A DNA stretch of 64,000 nucleotides from Streptomyces mutabilis. GTDB taxonomy: Bacteria > Actinomycetota > Actinomycetes > Streptomycetales > Streptomycetaceae. The notes below the pieces were generated by a model. That model ran no database searches, was not told the DNA's origin, and saw only the letters and a list, made by a program, of their open reading frames with translations. Numbering within the stretch: the stretch's first letter is position 1; the number at the start of each line of letters is the position of its first letter. Where the stretch lies: assembly GCF_014649815.1 (NCBI RefSeq), contig NZ_BMTT01000001.1:124001-188000 (forward strand), read 5' to 3'. Both the position numbers and the translations under genes were made by a program. Shown one piece after another: positions 17,011 to 25,705 of this stretch.

Positions 17011-17469
17011 TCACCGGACGTCCCCCGCTTCCGGGGCGGGGGACGCCCCACCGCACTCGAACCACACGGTCTTGCCGTCCCCGAGGCCGGGCGCCACACC
17101 CCACTCGTCCACCACCGCGTCCAGCAGCACCAGGCCCCGGCCGCACTCCGAGTCGTCCCTCACCGGCGCGACCGGTACGGGCTGCCGGGGGCTCCCGTCC
17201 GCCACCTCCACCCGGACCCCGCCGCCGTCCGCCCGCCGCTGCAACAGCAGCGTGCAGCGGCGGTCCGGGACATGACGTACGACGTTGGCCAGCAGTTCGG
17301 TCACGCCGAGTTCCACCGCGTCGGCCAGCCCGGCGAGGTCCCACTGGCGCAGGTACGAACGCACGATGCGCCTCACGTGCCGCGCCGAGTGCGCTCCGGC
17401 CGTGAAACTCATCCGGTACTGGTCTGCCGGGCGGTGGCCCACGAGGACCGAGGGAAAGTAATCGTTCAC
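17011..17469 (-). CDS. RsbW/SpoIIAB-like ATP-binding regulator (HATPase_c)
   Basis: Encodes 152 aa of the GHKL fold used by anti-sigma factor kinases. Seen are the N-box ELGVTELLANVVRH, the G1-like EVADGSPRQPV and the G2-like ECGRGLVLLDAV before the last strand (GKTVWFEC). It is the small Streptomyces type related to the AbaA/whiJ-associated ATPases rather than a classic sigma-B partner. It is divergent from the HTH/DUF397 pair: the starts face each other across ~93 bp, forming the usual three-gene set. Confidence 0.85.
   Translation of the reverse strand: MNDYFPSVLVGHRPADQYRMSFTAGAHSARHVRRIVRSYLRQWDLAGLADAVELGVTELLANVVRHVPDRRCTLLLQRRADGGGVRVEVADGSPRQPVPVAPVRDDSECGRGLVLLDAVVDEWGVAPGLGDGKTVWFECGGASPAPEAGDVR
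17019..17045. terminator. Hairpin at convergent gene ends
   Basis: CGTCCCCCGC at 17019-17028 pairs with GCGGGGGACG at 17036-17045 around a 7-nt loop. It follows the Tat-protein stop (17010) and overlaps the last codons of the minus-strand ATPase gene. Confidence 0.6.
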
Positions 17470-17562
17470 GGCACGAGCCTGACGCCGGACGACTACGGTG
17501 GGCTACGGAACGGATACAACCGGTGCCCCAGTGGACCGAGTTGTGCGCGAAGGGGGCTGTGC

Positions 17563-18411
17563 GTGACCCACATCAACGTCCTGGACCCGGGTGCCTCGCC
17601 GCTCGACTACTACGGCTTCGAGCTGCGTCGCCACCGCGAGGCCGCCGGACTGACGCAGCGGCAGCTGGGCGACATCGTCAACTACACCGGGTCGCTCGTC
17701 GGTCAGATCGAGACGGCGCGGAAACTGCCGACGCCGGAGTTCAGCGAGCGTGTCGACGCGGCGCTGGGGACGGGCGGGTTGCTGTCCCGGCTGGTCACTC
17801 TCGTGATGCGCAGCCAACAGCCGGCCTGGTTCCAACAAGTGGCCGAGTTGCAGGCGAGAGCCACCGAGATCTACTCGTTCGAGACGCACATGATCCACGG
17901 TCTGCTGCAGACCGAGGCCTACGCGCGTGCTGTCCTGGGCGCACTGGACCGGAGCAACCTCGACGACCGCACCGCCGTCCGGATCGCCCGCCAGAACATC
18001 TTCGACAAGGAAGAGCCGCCGGTCTTCTGGGCCGTGCTCAGTGAGGCCGCGCTGCGCCAGGCGATCGGCGGCCGGAGCGTCATGCGGGACCAACTCGCCC
18101 ACCTGCTGGCCTTCGAGAGCACCCCACGGATCAACATCCAGATCCTGCCCTTCTCGGCAGGAGCACACGCGGGGCTACAAGGCTCGTTCGACGTCTACCG
18201 TTTCGCGAGGGACCCGTCCATCGTCTATACCGAGGGATATGGAAGCGGGCATCCGACCGCCAATCCGAACACCGTCAAGGACTGCTCACTCCGATACGAT
18301 CATCTCCAGGCCTCCGCGCTCTCCCTCAGAGAATCGGCGGAGCTCATCCGGAGCTTGATGGAGGAAAGCCATGGAGAGCAAGGCGACAGCGGCGGAGATC
18401 CAGTGGCGTAA
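17563..18411 (+). CDS. XRE-family HTH regulator with DUF5753 (WhiJ/Scr1-like)
   Basis: Encodes 282 aa. The GTG at 17563 has AGGGGGC 6 nt upstream. The HTH is at residues ~18-75, with RRHREAAGLTQRQLGDIVNY. The C-terminal DUF5753 domain (~95-275) has ETHMIHGLLQTEAYARAVL and INIQILPFSAGAHAGLQGSF, typical of the hundreds of Streptomyces paralogs related to WhiJ. These act as developmental or stress repressors, and their DNA binding is modulated by a cognate DUF397 partner. That partner is encoded immediately after, overlapping by 41 nt in another frame. Confidence 0.9.
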   Translation: MTHINVLDPGASPLDYYGFELRRHREAAGLTQRQLGDIVNYTGSLVGQIETARKLPTPEFSERVDAALGTGGLLSRLVTLVMRSQQPAWFQQVAELQARATEIYSFETHMIHGLLQTEAYARAVLGALDRSNLDDRTAVRIARQNIFDKEEPPVFWAVLSEAALRQAIGGRSVMRDQLAHLLAFESTPRINIQILPFSAGAHAGLQGSFDVYRFARDPSIVYTEGYGSGHPTANPNTVKDCSLRYDHLQASALSLRESAELIRSLMEESHGEQGDSGGDPVA

Positions 18412-18580
18412 GTCCAGCTACAGCGGCGACCAGGGCGGCAACTGCCTCGAAGTCGCCGACCTCCCCCGCCACCCCGCCGTCGCCGTCCGCGACTCCAAGA
18501 ACCCGGCGGGGCCGATCATCCCCCTGGCCCCCGCCGCGTTCGCCGCCTTCGTCGACTGGGCCGCCACCGCCGCCCACTGA
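18371..18580 (+). CDS. DUF397 protein, partner of the HTH regulator
   Basis: Encodes 69 aa. The core is WRKSSYSGDQGGNCLEVAD followed by AVAVRDSKNPAGP, which is diagnostic of DUF397. The start lies inside the 3' end of the HTH gene. Family knowledge describes HTH/DUF397 pairs as antitoxin/toxin-like or repressor/corepressor modules. The nearby divergent GHKL ATPase completes the set. Confidence 0.92.
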   Translation: MESKATAAEIQWRKSSYSGDQGGNCLEVADLPRHPAVAVRDSKNPAGPIIPLAPAAFAAFVDWAATAAH

Positions 18581-18674
18581 TCCGGCCGGGACCCGATCAA
18601 CGTTTCCGTTCGAATCATCGTCTTCGCACGTGCCCCCGCCGTGCACCTCGATGACACCGAACGGAAACCCGACC

Positions 18675-20315
18675 GTGGCCCCTGCCGCCCTGACGACCCT
18701 CCCGAGCCCCGAGCGGCGCCGGGAGAGACGCCCGAGCGATGCCCTGCGTGCCTTCGGACGCCGGCATCGCGTGCCCCTGCTCGTCACGCTGCCCACCATC
18801 CCGCTGTACGCGGTGTGGTGGGTGTTTCTCGCCACCGGCGGGGGTGACCTCGCCGCGCAGGAGGCCTGGACCGACTTCGTCTCACGGCACGGATCCTCGG
18901 CCTACGGACTGTTCTGGTACGGCGGGGTGCACACCGCCAACTACAGCGTCATCTCGCCGTACCTGATGGCCGCGCTCGGCGTGCGCACGGTCACCGCGTT
19001 GTCCGGGCTGGCCGCCGCATGGCTGGCGGCCGTGCTGATCACGCGGACCGGCGTGCGCAGGCCCCCGTGGGTCGCCCTGCTCGCCTCCCTCGCCCTGTGG
19101 TGCAACGTCGCCTCGGGGCGCACCACCTTCGCGCTCGGCCTCGCCTTCGGACTGGCGGCCTGCGTGTTCCTGGTCCGGGCGCGGCGGCTGGTGCTCGCCG
19201 CCGGGTACGCGGCGCTGGCCACCATGGCGTCGCCGGTGGCCGGGCTGTTCCTGGCCGTCGTCGGGGCCGGGTTCCTGCTCGTACGGGACTGGGGGCGCGC
19301 CCTCGTGCTCCTCGTGCCGCCCGCCGCGGTCGTCGGGCTGACCACGCTGCTGTTCCCCTTCGACGGGGAGCAGCCGATGCCGGCGGGCCGAATATGGCCG
19401 CCGGTCGCGCTCGGCCTCGCCGTCACCGTGCTGGCTCCGCGTGCCTGGCGGGTCGCGCGGTGGAGCGGGGGCGTGTACGCGGCCGGCATCGTGCTGACGT
19501 ACGCCGTCGCCTCCCCCATCGGCACGAACGTCGAGCGGTTCGCGGAGTACTTCGCACCCCCGGCGCTGCTCGCGGCCCTGCTCGGCACGGACCGGGCGCG
19601 GCGGAGCGCGTGCGGTCTGCTGATCGTCGCCCTCGTCTTCTCCGTGGGGTGGACGGGGAAGAAGACCGCCGACGACCTGACGGAGTACACCGCGGTGCCC
19701 GCCTGGGCCGTCGAGACGGACGGTGTCGTACGGGCGCTGGACGGGCTCGGCGCCGACCGCGGCCGCGTAGAGGTGGTGCCCGCCCGCGACCACCGCGAGG
19801 CCGCCGGGCTCGCCCCGCACGTCAACCTGGCCCGCGGCTGGAACCGGCAGCTCGACGTGGAACGCGGCCGCCTCTTCTACGACGGGACCTTCTCCGCGAC
19901 CGCCTACCGGGACTGGCTGGACCGCTGGGCGGTCGGCTTCGTGGTGCTTCCGCTGGCCGAGCCGGACGGGTCCGCCAAGGCCGAGGCGGCCCTCGTGCGG
20001 GACCCGGAGCTGCGGCCCGACTGGCTGGAACCCGTCTGGCAGGACGAGCACTGGCGGGTGTTCCGCGTGCGGGACGCCGTACCGCTCGTCTCCGAGCCCG
20101 GCACCGTCGTGGCCACCTCCGGTGCCGACCTGGTACTGCGCGTGGACCGGCCCGGCTCGGTGACCGTGCGGGTCGCCTGGTCGCCGTGGCTGCGGGCCGA
20201 CGGCGGGTGCCTCGCCCGGGACGGCGAGTTCACCCGCCTGACGGTCGAGGCACCCGGCGAGTACCGGCTCAGCTCCCGTTACGGTCCTTCACCGGGGACG
20301 GGGCGCCGCTGCTGA
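18675..20315 (+). CDS. Polytopic membrane protein, glycosyltransferase-C-like, unknown
   Basis: Encodes 546 aa from a GTG with GGAAA 7 nt upstream; an ATG at 18651 would add eight residues. About 10-11 membrane helices span residues ~35-345, then an extracellular C-terminal domain of ~200 residues. Two acidic/His-rich loops follow the first helix (QEAWTDFVSRHGS, GVHTANYSVISPY), as in GT-C mannosyl- or arabinosyltransferase relatives, but no canonical DxD site is convincing. The C-terminal part has beta-rich segments ending in GEYRLSSRYG. Its 3' end overlaps the convergent GT87/PAP2 gene by 47 nt. The function is unknown; cell-envelope glycan work is a guess. Confidence 0.65.
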   Translation: MAPAALTTLPSPERRRERRPSDALRAFGRRHRVPLLVTLPTIPLYAVWWVFLATGGGDLAAQEAWTDFVSRHGSSAYGLFWYGGVHTANYSVISPYLMAALGVRTVTALSGLAAAWLAAVLITRTGVRRPPWVALLASLALWCNVASGRTTFALGLAFGLAACVFLVRARRLVLAAGYAALATMASPVAGLFLAVVGAGFLLVRDWGRALVLLVPPAAVVGLTTLLFPFDGEQPMPAGRIWPPVALGLAVTVLAPRAWRVARWSGGVYAAGIVLTYAVASPIGTNVERFAEYFAPPALLAALLGTDRARRSACGLLIVALVFSVGWTGKKTADDLTEYTAVPAWAVETDGVVRALDGLGADRGRVEVVPARDHREAAGLAPHVNLARGWNRQLDVERGRLFYDGTFSATAYRDWLDRWAVGFVVLPLAEPDGSAKAEAALVRDPELRPDWLEPVWQDEHWRVFRVRDAVPLVSEPGTVVATSGADLVLRVDRPGSVTVRVAWSPWLRADGGCLARDGEFTRLTVEAPGEYRLSSRYGPSPGTGRRC

Positions 20316-22482
20316 GGTCTTCGGCGCGCGGGGAAGCGTCCTCGGTGTCCGCCCTGTCCGCCCTGTCCACCGCGTCCTCCGTGTCCTTGGCCGGGGACGG
20401 GACGGGGGCGGCCTCCTTGTCTGCGACCGTGTCCGCGACGGCGGCCGCGCCCTTCGCCGCCGCCGTCTCCTCGGCCGCCGCCGTGGTCACCCGGGCCCTC
20501 GGGCCCTGGAACAGGTACGCCAGGCCGAAGCCCGCCGCCACGACCGCCGCGCCGCCCACCGCGTCCAGCACCCAGTGGTTGCCGGTGGCCACGATCGCCG
20601 CGGCGGTGAAGAGGGGGTGCAGGAGACCGAGGGCCTTCATCCACAGCTTCGGGGCGATGACCGCGATCGCCACCCCGCACCACAGCGACCAGCCGAAGTG
20701 CAGCGACGGCATCGCCGCGTACTGGTTGGTGACGTGGGTCAGCGTGCCGTAGTCCGGCTTGGAGAAGTCCTGCACGCCGTGCACCGTGTCGATGATCCCG
20801 AATCCCGGCATCAGGCGCGGCGGCGCCAGCGGGTACAGCCAGAAGCCGACCAGGGCCAGCAGCGTGGTGAAGCCGAGGGACGCGCGGGCCCAGCGGTAGT
20901 CGACCGGGCGGCGCCAGTACAGGACTCCGAGGACGGCCAGCGGGACGACGAAGTGGAACGACGTGTAGTAGAAGTCGAAGAAGTCCCGCAGCCAGCCGAT
21001 CTTCACCACGGCGTGGTTGATCGCGTGCTCGATGTCGAGGTGCAGGAAGCGCTCGATGTCGAGGATCTGCCAGCCGTGCTCCTCCGCGCGGGCCCGGCCC
21101 GCCGAGTTGCTGCCGCCGGTCGCCGCGAGGCGGACCCGGGAGTAGGCGGCGTAGGTGACCCGGATGAGGAGCAGTTCCAGGAGGAGGTTGGGGCGGGTGA
21201 GGACCCGGCGCAGGAAGGGGAGGAGGGGGACGTGCTTGAAGCGGGCCGGGACGGGCGGGGCGTAGCTCGTGGGGACCGGGTTGTCGAAGTACGGCGAGGT
21301 GCGCGGCAGGAAGGGCACGGCGACGGCCGCGGCCAGCGCCGCGAGCAGGACGATGTTGTCGCGCAGCGGGTACAGGGCCGCCATGTTCGGCAGCATCATC
21401 TTCGCGGGCAGCGTCATCACGAGGACGACGGCGACCGGCCACACCAGGCGGTCGGAGGCGCGCTTGCCGACCCGGCCGACGAGCGCGGGCAGCACCCACA
21501 GCAACTGGTGCTGCCAGGTGGCCGGGGACACCACGACGGCCGCGCAGCCGGTGACGGCGACGGCGAGGAGCAGCTGGCCGTCGCGGGCGTAGCGCACGGC
21601 GCGGCGCAGGGCGAGGACGGCGACGGCCGCGCCGAGCAGGAGGAACAGGGCGATCTCCAGCGGGCCGTTCAGGCCGAGGCGCAGCAGGGCGCCGTGCAGC
21701 GACTGGTTGGCGAGGTCGTCGGCCTCGCCGCCCAGGCCCACGCCGGCCATGTGGTGGACCCAGTAGGTGTACGAGTCCTGCGCCATCGCCGCCCAGGCGA
21801 CGGCGGTGCAGGCGAGGAACGTGACGCCGGTGGACACGGCGGCGCGTCTGCGGTCGGTGAACCAGAGGAGGGGCACGAAGAGGAGCACGGTGGGCTGGAA
21901 GGCGGCGGCGACGCCGATCAGTACGCCGCCGACACGGTCGGCGTGCTCCCCCCGTACGGCGAAGCAGCCCAGCAGCACGAGCAGGACGGGGAGGATGCTG
22001 GTCTGGCCGAGCCACAGGGCGTTGCGCACCGGCAGGGACAGCATCAGCAGACTCACGGCGACCGGCGCCGCCAGCAGCGCCGTGCGGCGTCCCACCGGCC
22101 GCGGCAGGGCTCGGGCGGCGACCAGGCCGAGCGCGACGACCAGCAGCAGTGAGCCGAAGGTCCAGCCCCAGCCGAGGGCCTGCTCGGCGGCGCGGGTGAA
22201 GGGTTTGAGTACCAGGCCGACGAAGGGTGTGCCGGTGAACTGCGTGGACTCGTACAGCGAGCCCTCCACGTGCAGGACACCGTGCTCCCCGACCCAGGTC
22301 TCCAGGTCCGTCAGCCGTTCTCCGCTCGGGGTGCTGAGGACCGCGGCCAGCTGCCGGACGGCGAGGATGGCGGCGACCAGCCACAGGCCGAGGCGGGCCA
22401 CGCGCATCCGCGCCCTGGTCGCATCGACGGCCCGGGCTCCGAAAGCCTCCGCCGGTCGCCCACTGTGCTCCGCATTCGCCAC
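20269..22482 (-). CDS. Bifunctional GT87 glycosyltransferase / PAP2-family membrane protein
   Basis: Encodes 737 aa. The GTG at 22482 has GGAGG 10 nt upstream; a longer frame upstream is Arg/Gly-rich and not protein-like. The N-terminal half (residues ~25-400) has ~10 helices and the polyprenyl-linked GT87 look, with an acidic first loop (DLETWVGEHGVLHVEGS). The C-terminal half (~445-680) has a PAP2/AUR1-like active site, YAAMPSLHFGW and ATGNHWVLDAVGG, giving the two His and Asp of phosphatase/phosphotransferases. An Ala/Glu/Asp-rich cytosolic tail follows. GT87 enzymes use decaprenyl-phosphomannose in mycobacteria, and a fused PAP2 unit could recycle or transfer lipid phosphate. It is convergent with the neighbouring polytopic protein. 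Confidence 0.8.
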   Translation of the reverse strand: MANAEHSGRPAEAFGARAVDATRARMRVARLGLWLVAAILAVRQLAAVLSTPSGERLTDLETWVGEHGVLHVEGSLYESTQFTGTPFVGLVLKPFTRAAEQALGWGWTFGSLLLVVALGLVAARALPRPVGRRTALLAAPVAVSLLMLSLPVRNALWLGQTSILPVLLVLLGCFAVRGEHADRVGGVLIGVAAAFQPTVLLFVPLLWFTDRRRAAVSTGVTFLACTAVAWAAMAQDSYTYWVHHMAGVGLGGEADDLANQSLHGALLRLGLNGPLEIALFLLLGAAVAVLALRRAVRYARDGQLLLAVAVTGCAAVVVSPATWQHQLLWVLPALVGRVGKRASDRLVWPVAVVLVMTLPAKMMLPNMAALYPLRDNIVLLAALAAAVAVPFLPRTSPYFDNPVPTSYAPPVPARFKHVPLLPFLRRVLTRPNLLLELLLIRVTYAAYSRVRLAATGGSNSAGRARAEEHGWQILDIERFLHLDIEHAINHAVVKIGWLRDFFDFYYTSFHFVVPLAVLGVLYWRRPVDYRWARASLGFTTLLALVGFWLYPLAPPRLMPGFGIIDTVHGVQDFSKPDYGTLTHVTNQYAAMPSLHFGWSLWCGVAIAVIAPKLWMKALGLLHPLFTAAAIVATGNHWVLDAVGGAAVVAAGFGLAYLFQGPRARVTTAAAEETAAAKGAAAVADTVADKEAAPVPSPAKDTEDAVDRADRADTEDASPRAEDLSSGAPSPVKDRNGS

Positions 22483-22728
22483 GCCCCGTCGGCCTCCCGC
22501 CCCGTTCGCATCGCGCCCGTGCACGCGATGTGTCGTCCTTGCGAACCCTATGAGGCTCGCACCACCCCCCGGGGGGAGACGCAGGTAACCCCCACTCAAC
22601 CTGACCGCCGTTCGCTTTTCGCCGTGTTTTTTCTCCTGCCCGGGTTTCGTCCGCCTTCCAGCCGTTTGTTCGAACGACGATAGTGCGGGAGAGGGCCGGT
22701 TGCCTCTTCTGGGAGCGAGAAGGATCAC

Positions 22729-22955
22729 AGGTCACGCAGGGAAGGAGCGCTCCGTGGCGCGCGGACGTCCCTGCGTGCACACCCTTTTGATGCATTGGGC
22801 AACGAAGTGCATACCGGGCGTAAGCGGCGCGTCAGCGCCTATGGTCGCCTTTCTGCCCGTGGCCGAGTGGCCGCGGGTTCCTTCCGGCCCGGCGACAGTG
22901 CCGCCGTGCGGGTCGGGGCGTCCCTGTTCCCGTCGAAAGGTAGGCGAGCGAAGCG
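22729..22955. promoter_or_regulatory. Divergent promoter region with inverted repeat
   Basis: This part of the 473-bp gap between the GT87/PAP2 gene and the MFS gene contains no credible gene. ATGCA at 22790-22794 and TGCAT at 22808-22812 form a short inverted repeat (centre ~22801) that could be an operator for the MFS gene. Nothing else was recognised. Confidence 0.3.
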
Positions 22956-24359
22956 TTGTCGGCCGCCCCCATCGTCGCTCATCCGTCCCGCACGACCCCC
23001 GCACCGTCCGCGCCACACCCCTCCCGTGCCGACGGCACGCCCACCGCCACCGATCCCGCGCTCGTCAGGCGTGCCGTCAAGGCGGCGGCGCTCGGCAACG
23101 CGATGGAGTGGTTCGACTTCGGCGTCTACAGCTACATCGCCGTGACGCTGGGCAAGGTCTTCTTCCCGTCGGGCAACCCGACGGCGCAGCTGCTGTCGGC
23201 GTTCGGCGCCTTCGCGGCGGCGTTCCTGGTCCGGCCGCTCGGCGGCATGGTCTTCGGTCCGCTCGGGGACCGGGTCGGGCGGCAGAAGGTCCTCGCCCTG
23301 ACGATGATCATGATGGCGGCGGGTACGTTCGCCATCGGCCTGATCCCCTCGTACGCGACCATCGGCGTCTGGGCGCCGGTGCTGCTGCTGGTCGCACGGC
23401 TGGTGCAGGGATTCTCCACCGGGGGTGAGTACGCGGGCGCTTCCACCTTCATCGCCGAGTACGCGCCGGACAAGCGGCGCGGGTTCCTGGGGAGCTGGCT
23501 GGAGTTCGGCACGCTGGCCGGGTACATCGGCGGCGCGGGTCTGGTGACGCTGATGACGGCACTGCTGTCGGACGGCGACCTGACGTCGTGGGGCTGGCGG
23601 ATACCGTTCCTGATCGCGGGGCCGATGGGCATCATCGGGCTGTACCTGCGGATGCGGCTGGAGGAGACGCCGGCGTTCGCGGCCGAGGTCGAGAAGTCGG
23701 AGGCGGCCCGGGTGAAGGTGCCGCTGCGGGAGATGGTCACCGGGCAGTGGAAGGCGCTGCTGCTCTGCGTCGGCCTGGTACTGGTCTTCAACGTCACGGA
23801 CTACATGCTGCTGTCGTACATGCCGAGCTACCTGACGAGCGAACTGAAGTACGACGAGACGCACGGGCTGCTCGTGGTGCTGGCCGTGATGGCGCTGATG
23901 ATGGTCGTCCAGCCCTTCGCGGGCGCGCTGACCGACCGGGTCGGGCGGCGTCCGGTGATCGCGGCGGGCTGCGCGGGGTTCCTGCTGCTGTCCGTGCCGG
24001 CGCTGCTGCTGATCCGTGACGGCAGCCTGTGGGCGGTGGGGCTGGGCATGGCCGCGCTGGGCCTGCTGCTGGTCTGCTTCACCGCGTCGATGCCGTCCGC
24101 ACTGCCGGCGCTCTTCCCGACGCGGGTGCGGTACGGCTCGCTGTCGATCGGCTTCAACGTGTCCGTGTCCCTGTTCGGCGGGACGACGCCGCTGGTGGTG
24201 ACGGCACTGATCGGGGCGACGGGCGACATGATGATGCCCGCCTACTACATGATGGCCGCGGCCGTCGTCGGCGGCGTGGCGGTGTGGTTCATGTCGGAGT
24301 CGGCTGGACAGCCGCTGCCGGGCTCAGCCCCGGCGGTGGACGCGCGCGAGGGCGCGTAG
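22956..24359 (+). CDS. MFS transporter of the metabolite:H+ symporter (ProP-like) family
   Basis: Encodes 467 aa from a TTG preceded by AAAGG/AGG sequence. It has 12 helices in the MHS pattern. The family motifs NAMEWFDFGVY (helix 1), PLGGMVFGPLGDRVGRQK (loop 2-3), FSTGGEYAGASTFIAEYAP (helix 4) and SWGWRIPFLIAGP (helix 6) are all present. Relatives carry proline/betaine, citrate, alpha-ketoglutarate or shikimate. This sequence is closest in feel to osmolyte or dicarboxylate carriers, but the substrate cannot be fixed. It stands alone with its own promoter; the next gene starts 153 bp downstream. Confidence 0.88.
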   Translation: MSAAPIVAHPSRTTPAPSAPHPSRADGTPTATDPALVRRAVKAAALGNAMEWFDFGVYSYIAVTLGKVFFPSGNPTAQLLSAFGAFAAAFLVRPLGGMVFGPLGDRVGRQKVLALTMIMMAAGTFAIGLIPSYATIGVWAPVLLLVARLVQGFSTGGEYAGASTFIAEYAPDKRRGFLGSWLEFGTLAGYIGGAGLVTLMTALLSDGDLTSWGWRIPFLIAGPMGIIGLYLRMRLEETPAFAAEVEKSEAARVKVPLREMVTGQWKALLLCVGLVLVFNVTDYMLLSYMPSYLTSELKYDETHGLLVVLAVMALMMVVQPFAGALTDRVGRRPVIAAGCAGFLLLSVPALLLIRDGSLWAVGLGMAALGLLLVCFTASMPSALPALFPTRVRYGSLSIGFNVSVSLFGGTTPLVVTALIGATGDMMMPAYYMMAAAVVGGVAVWFMSESAGQPLPGSAPAVDAREGA

Positions 24360-24462
24360 GACGGGACCTGTGGCGGGTGCGGACAGCGCCCACCCGCCCA
24401 CCCCGCTCGACCGAAACACGCCCGTCGGAACGCCCCGGCGCACACCGTCCCCCGGTTATCTT

Positions 24463-24492
24463 CGTTAGCGCACCTACTTAGAAAAGCTAACG
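24463..24492. promoter_or_regulatory. Inverted repeat before the O-methyltransferase gene
   Basis: CGTTAGC at 24463-24469 and GCTAACG at 24486-24492 are a perfect 7-bp inverted repeat with a 16-bp AT-rich spacer, ending 20 bp before the ATG at 24513. The position fits an operator overlapping promoter or leader. The binding protein is unknown. Confidence 0.45.
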
Positions 24493-24512
24493 ACGCACAC
24501 GGGAGGCCCCGC

Positions 24513-25184
24513 ATGAGCGACTCGCAGCTCTGGGACGACGTCGACGCCTACTTCACCGCCCAGCTCTCCCCCGCCGACGACGCCCTGGAGGCCGCCCTGC
24601 GGGAAAGCGACGCCGCCGGGCTGCCGCCGGTGAACGTCACCGCCACCCAGGGCAAGCTCCTCCAGCTCCTGGCGCAGATCCAGGGCGCCCGCACCATCCT
24701 GGAGATCGGCACCCTCGGCGGCTACAGCACCATCTGGCTGGCCCGCGCCCTCCCCGCCGACGGCCGCCTGGTCACGCTGGAGTACAGCGCCCGGCACGCC
24801 GAGGTCGCCACCCGCAGCATCGCCCGCGCCGGCCTCGACGCCCTCGTCGACGTACGCGTGGGCCCGGCCCTGGAGTCGCTGCCGAAGCTCGCCGACGACA
24901 ACCCGTCGCCCTTCGACCTGGTCTTCATCGACGCGGACAAGGGCAACAACCCGCACTACCTGGAGTGGGCCCTGAGGCTCACCAGCACCGGCAGCCTGAT
25001 CGTCGTCGACAACGTGGTCCGCGGCGGCCGCGTGGCCGACGCCGGTGACACCGGCGACGACGTGCGCGGCAGCCGTGCCGCGATCGAGATGATCGGCAGC
25101 CACCCGCGGCTGAGCGGTACGGCGATCCAGACGGTCGGCAGCAAGGGCTACGACGGTTTCGCGCTGGCCCGCGTGCTGCAGTGA
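24513..25184 (+). CDS. O-methyltransferase (Methyltransf_3, catechol/caffeoyl-CoA type)
   Basis: Encodes 223 aa with GGGAGG ahead of the ATG. Motif I is ILEIGTLGGYSTIWLARAL (residues ~70-88), then the acidic loop VTLEYSARHAE, and the metal/catalytic segment DLVFIDADKGNNPHYLEWAL followed by LIVVDNVVRGG. These are the divalent-metal ligands and SAM contacts of the COMT/CCoAOMT family. The length is standard. It is a single gene, convergent with the FHA gene 41 bp away. The substrate is probably a catechol-like small molecule. Confidence 0.9.
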   Translation: MSDSQLWDDVDAYFTAQLSPADDALEAALRESDAAGLPPVNVTATQGKLLQLLAQIQGARTILEIGTLGGYSTIWLARALPADGRLVTLEYSARHAEVATRSIARAGLDALVDVRVGPALESLPKLADDNPSPFDLVFIDADKGNNPHYLEWALRLTSTGSLIVVDNVVRGGRVADAGDTGDDVRGSRAAIEMIGSHPRLSGTAIQTVGSKGYDGFALARVLQ

Positions 25185-25225
25185 GGGCGGCGCGCGCTCA
25201 TGGGCCACGTGGGGAAGGCGCGCGC

Positions 25226-25618
25226 TCAGGCCTCGTGGTGGAAGCCGACGTTGACGCTGCGCGGTTCCGTGCGGTCCTGGACGACGATGTCGCCGCTCCC
25301 GCCCCTCGGCAGCGGCACGGTGCCGCCGTAGGACACGGGCCGCGTGTGGCCGCCGAACGTGAGCCGGACCTCCGAGGAGGGGTCGGGCTGGGAGCCGCGC
25401 AGCCACGTCAGCTGCCACGTGCCGCCGGTTCCGCAGCGGAACTCCAGGTGGACCCGGGAAACGAACAGCCAGTCGTCCGGCGTCGACAGCCGGCACACGG
25501 ACTTGTCCCTGCCCACCCGCAGCACCGCTCCCGGCTCGCTGGGCGCCTCGGCCATCTGCATGCCGGCCGTGGCGCCCGCGTCCGCCGCGGTGACGGCGGC
25601 CATGGTGAGTTCGAGCAC
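25226..25618 (-). CDS. FHA-domain protein
   Basis: Encodes 130 aa from a GTG with AAGGAG 5 nt upstream. Residues ~25-125 form a forkhead-associated fold: LRVGRDKSVCRLSTPDDWLF then VSRVHLEFRC, giving the conserved Gly-Arg, Ser-Arg-x-His pair, and a later GGTVPLPRGGSGDI turn. FHA domains bind phosphothreonine peptides made by Ser/Thr kinases, so this is likely an adaptor. It has no signal peptide or other domain. It is divergent from the DUF1992 gene (87 bp between starts). Confidence 0.75.
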   Translation of the reverse strand: MLELTMAAVTAADAGATAGMQMAEAPSEPGAVLRVGRDKSVCRLSTPDDWLFVSRVHLEFRCGTGGTWQLTWLRGSQPDPSSEVRLTFGGHTRPVSYGGTVPLPRGGSGDIVVQDRTEPRSVNVGFHHEA

Positions 25619-25705
25619 GTGCGCTCCTTCAGAGACGTCCCACGTTGACGTATCGCCGCCGCATGATAAGTCGGCCGCCGGTGCCGTGTCCGGCACAATG
25701 AGGTC

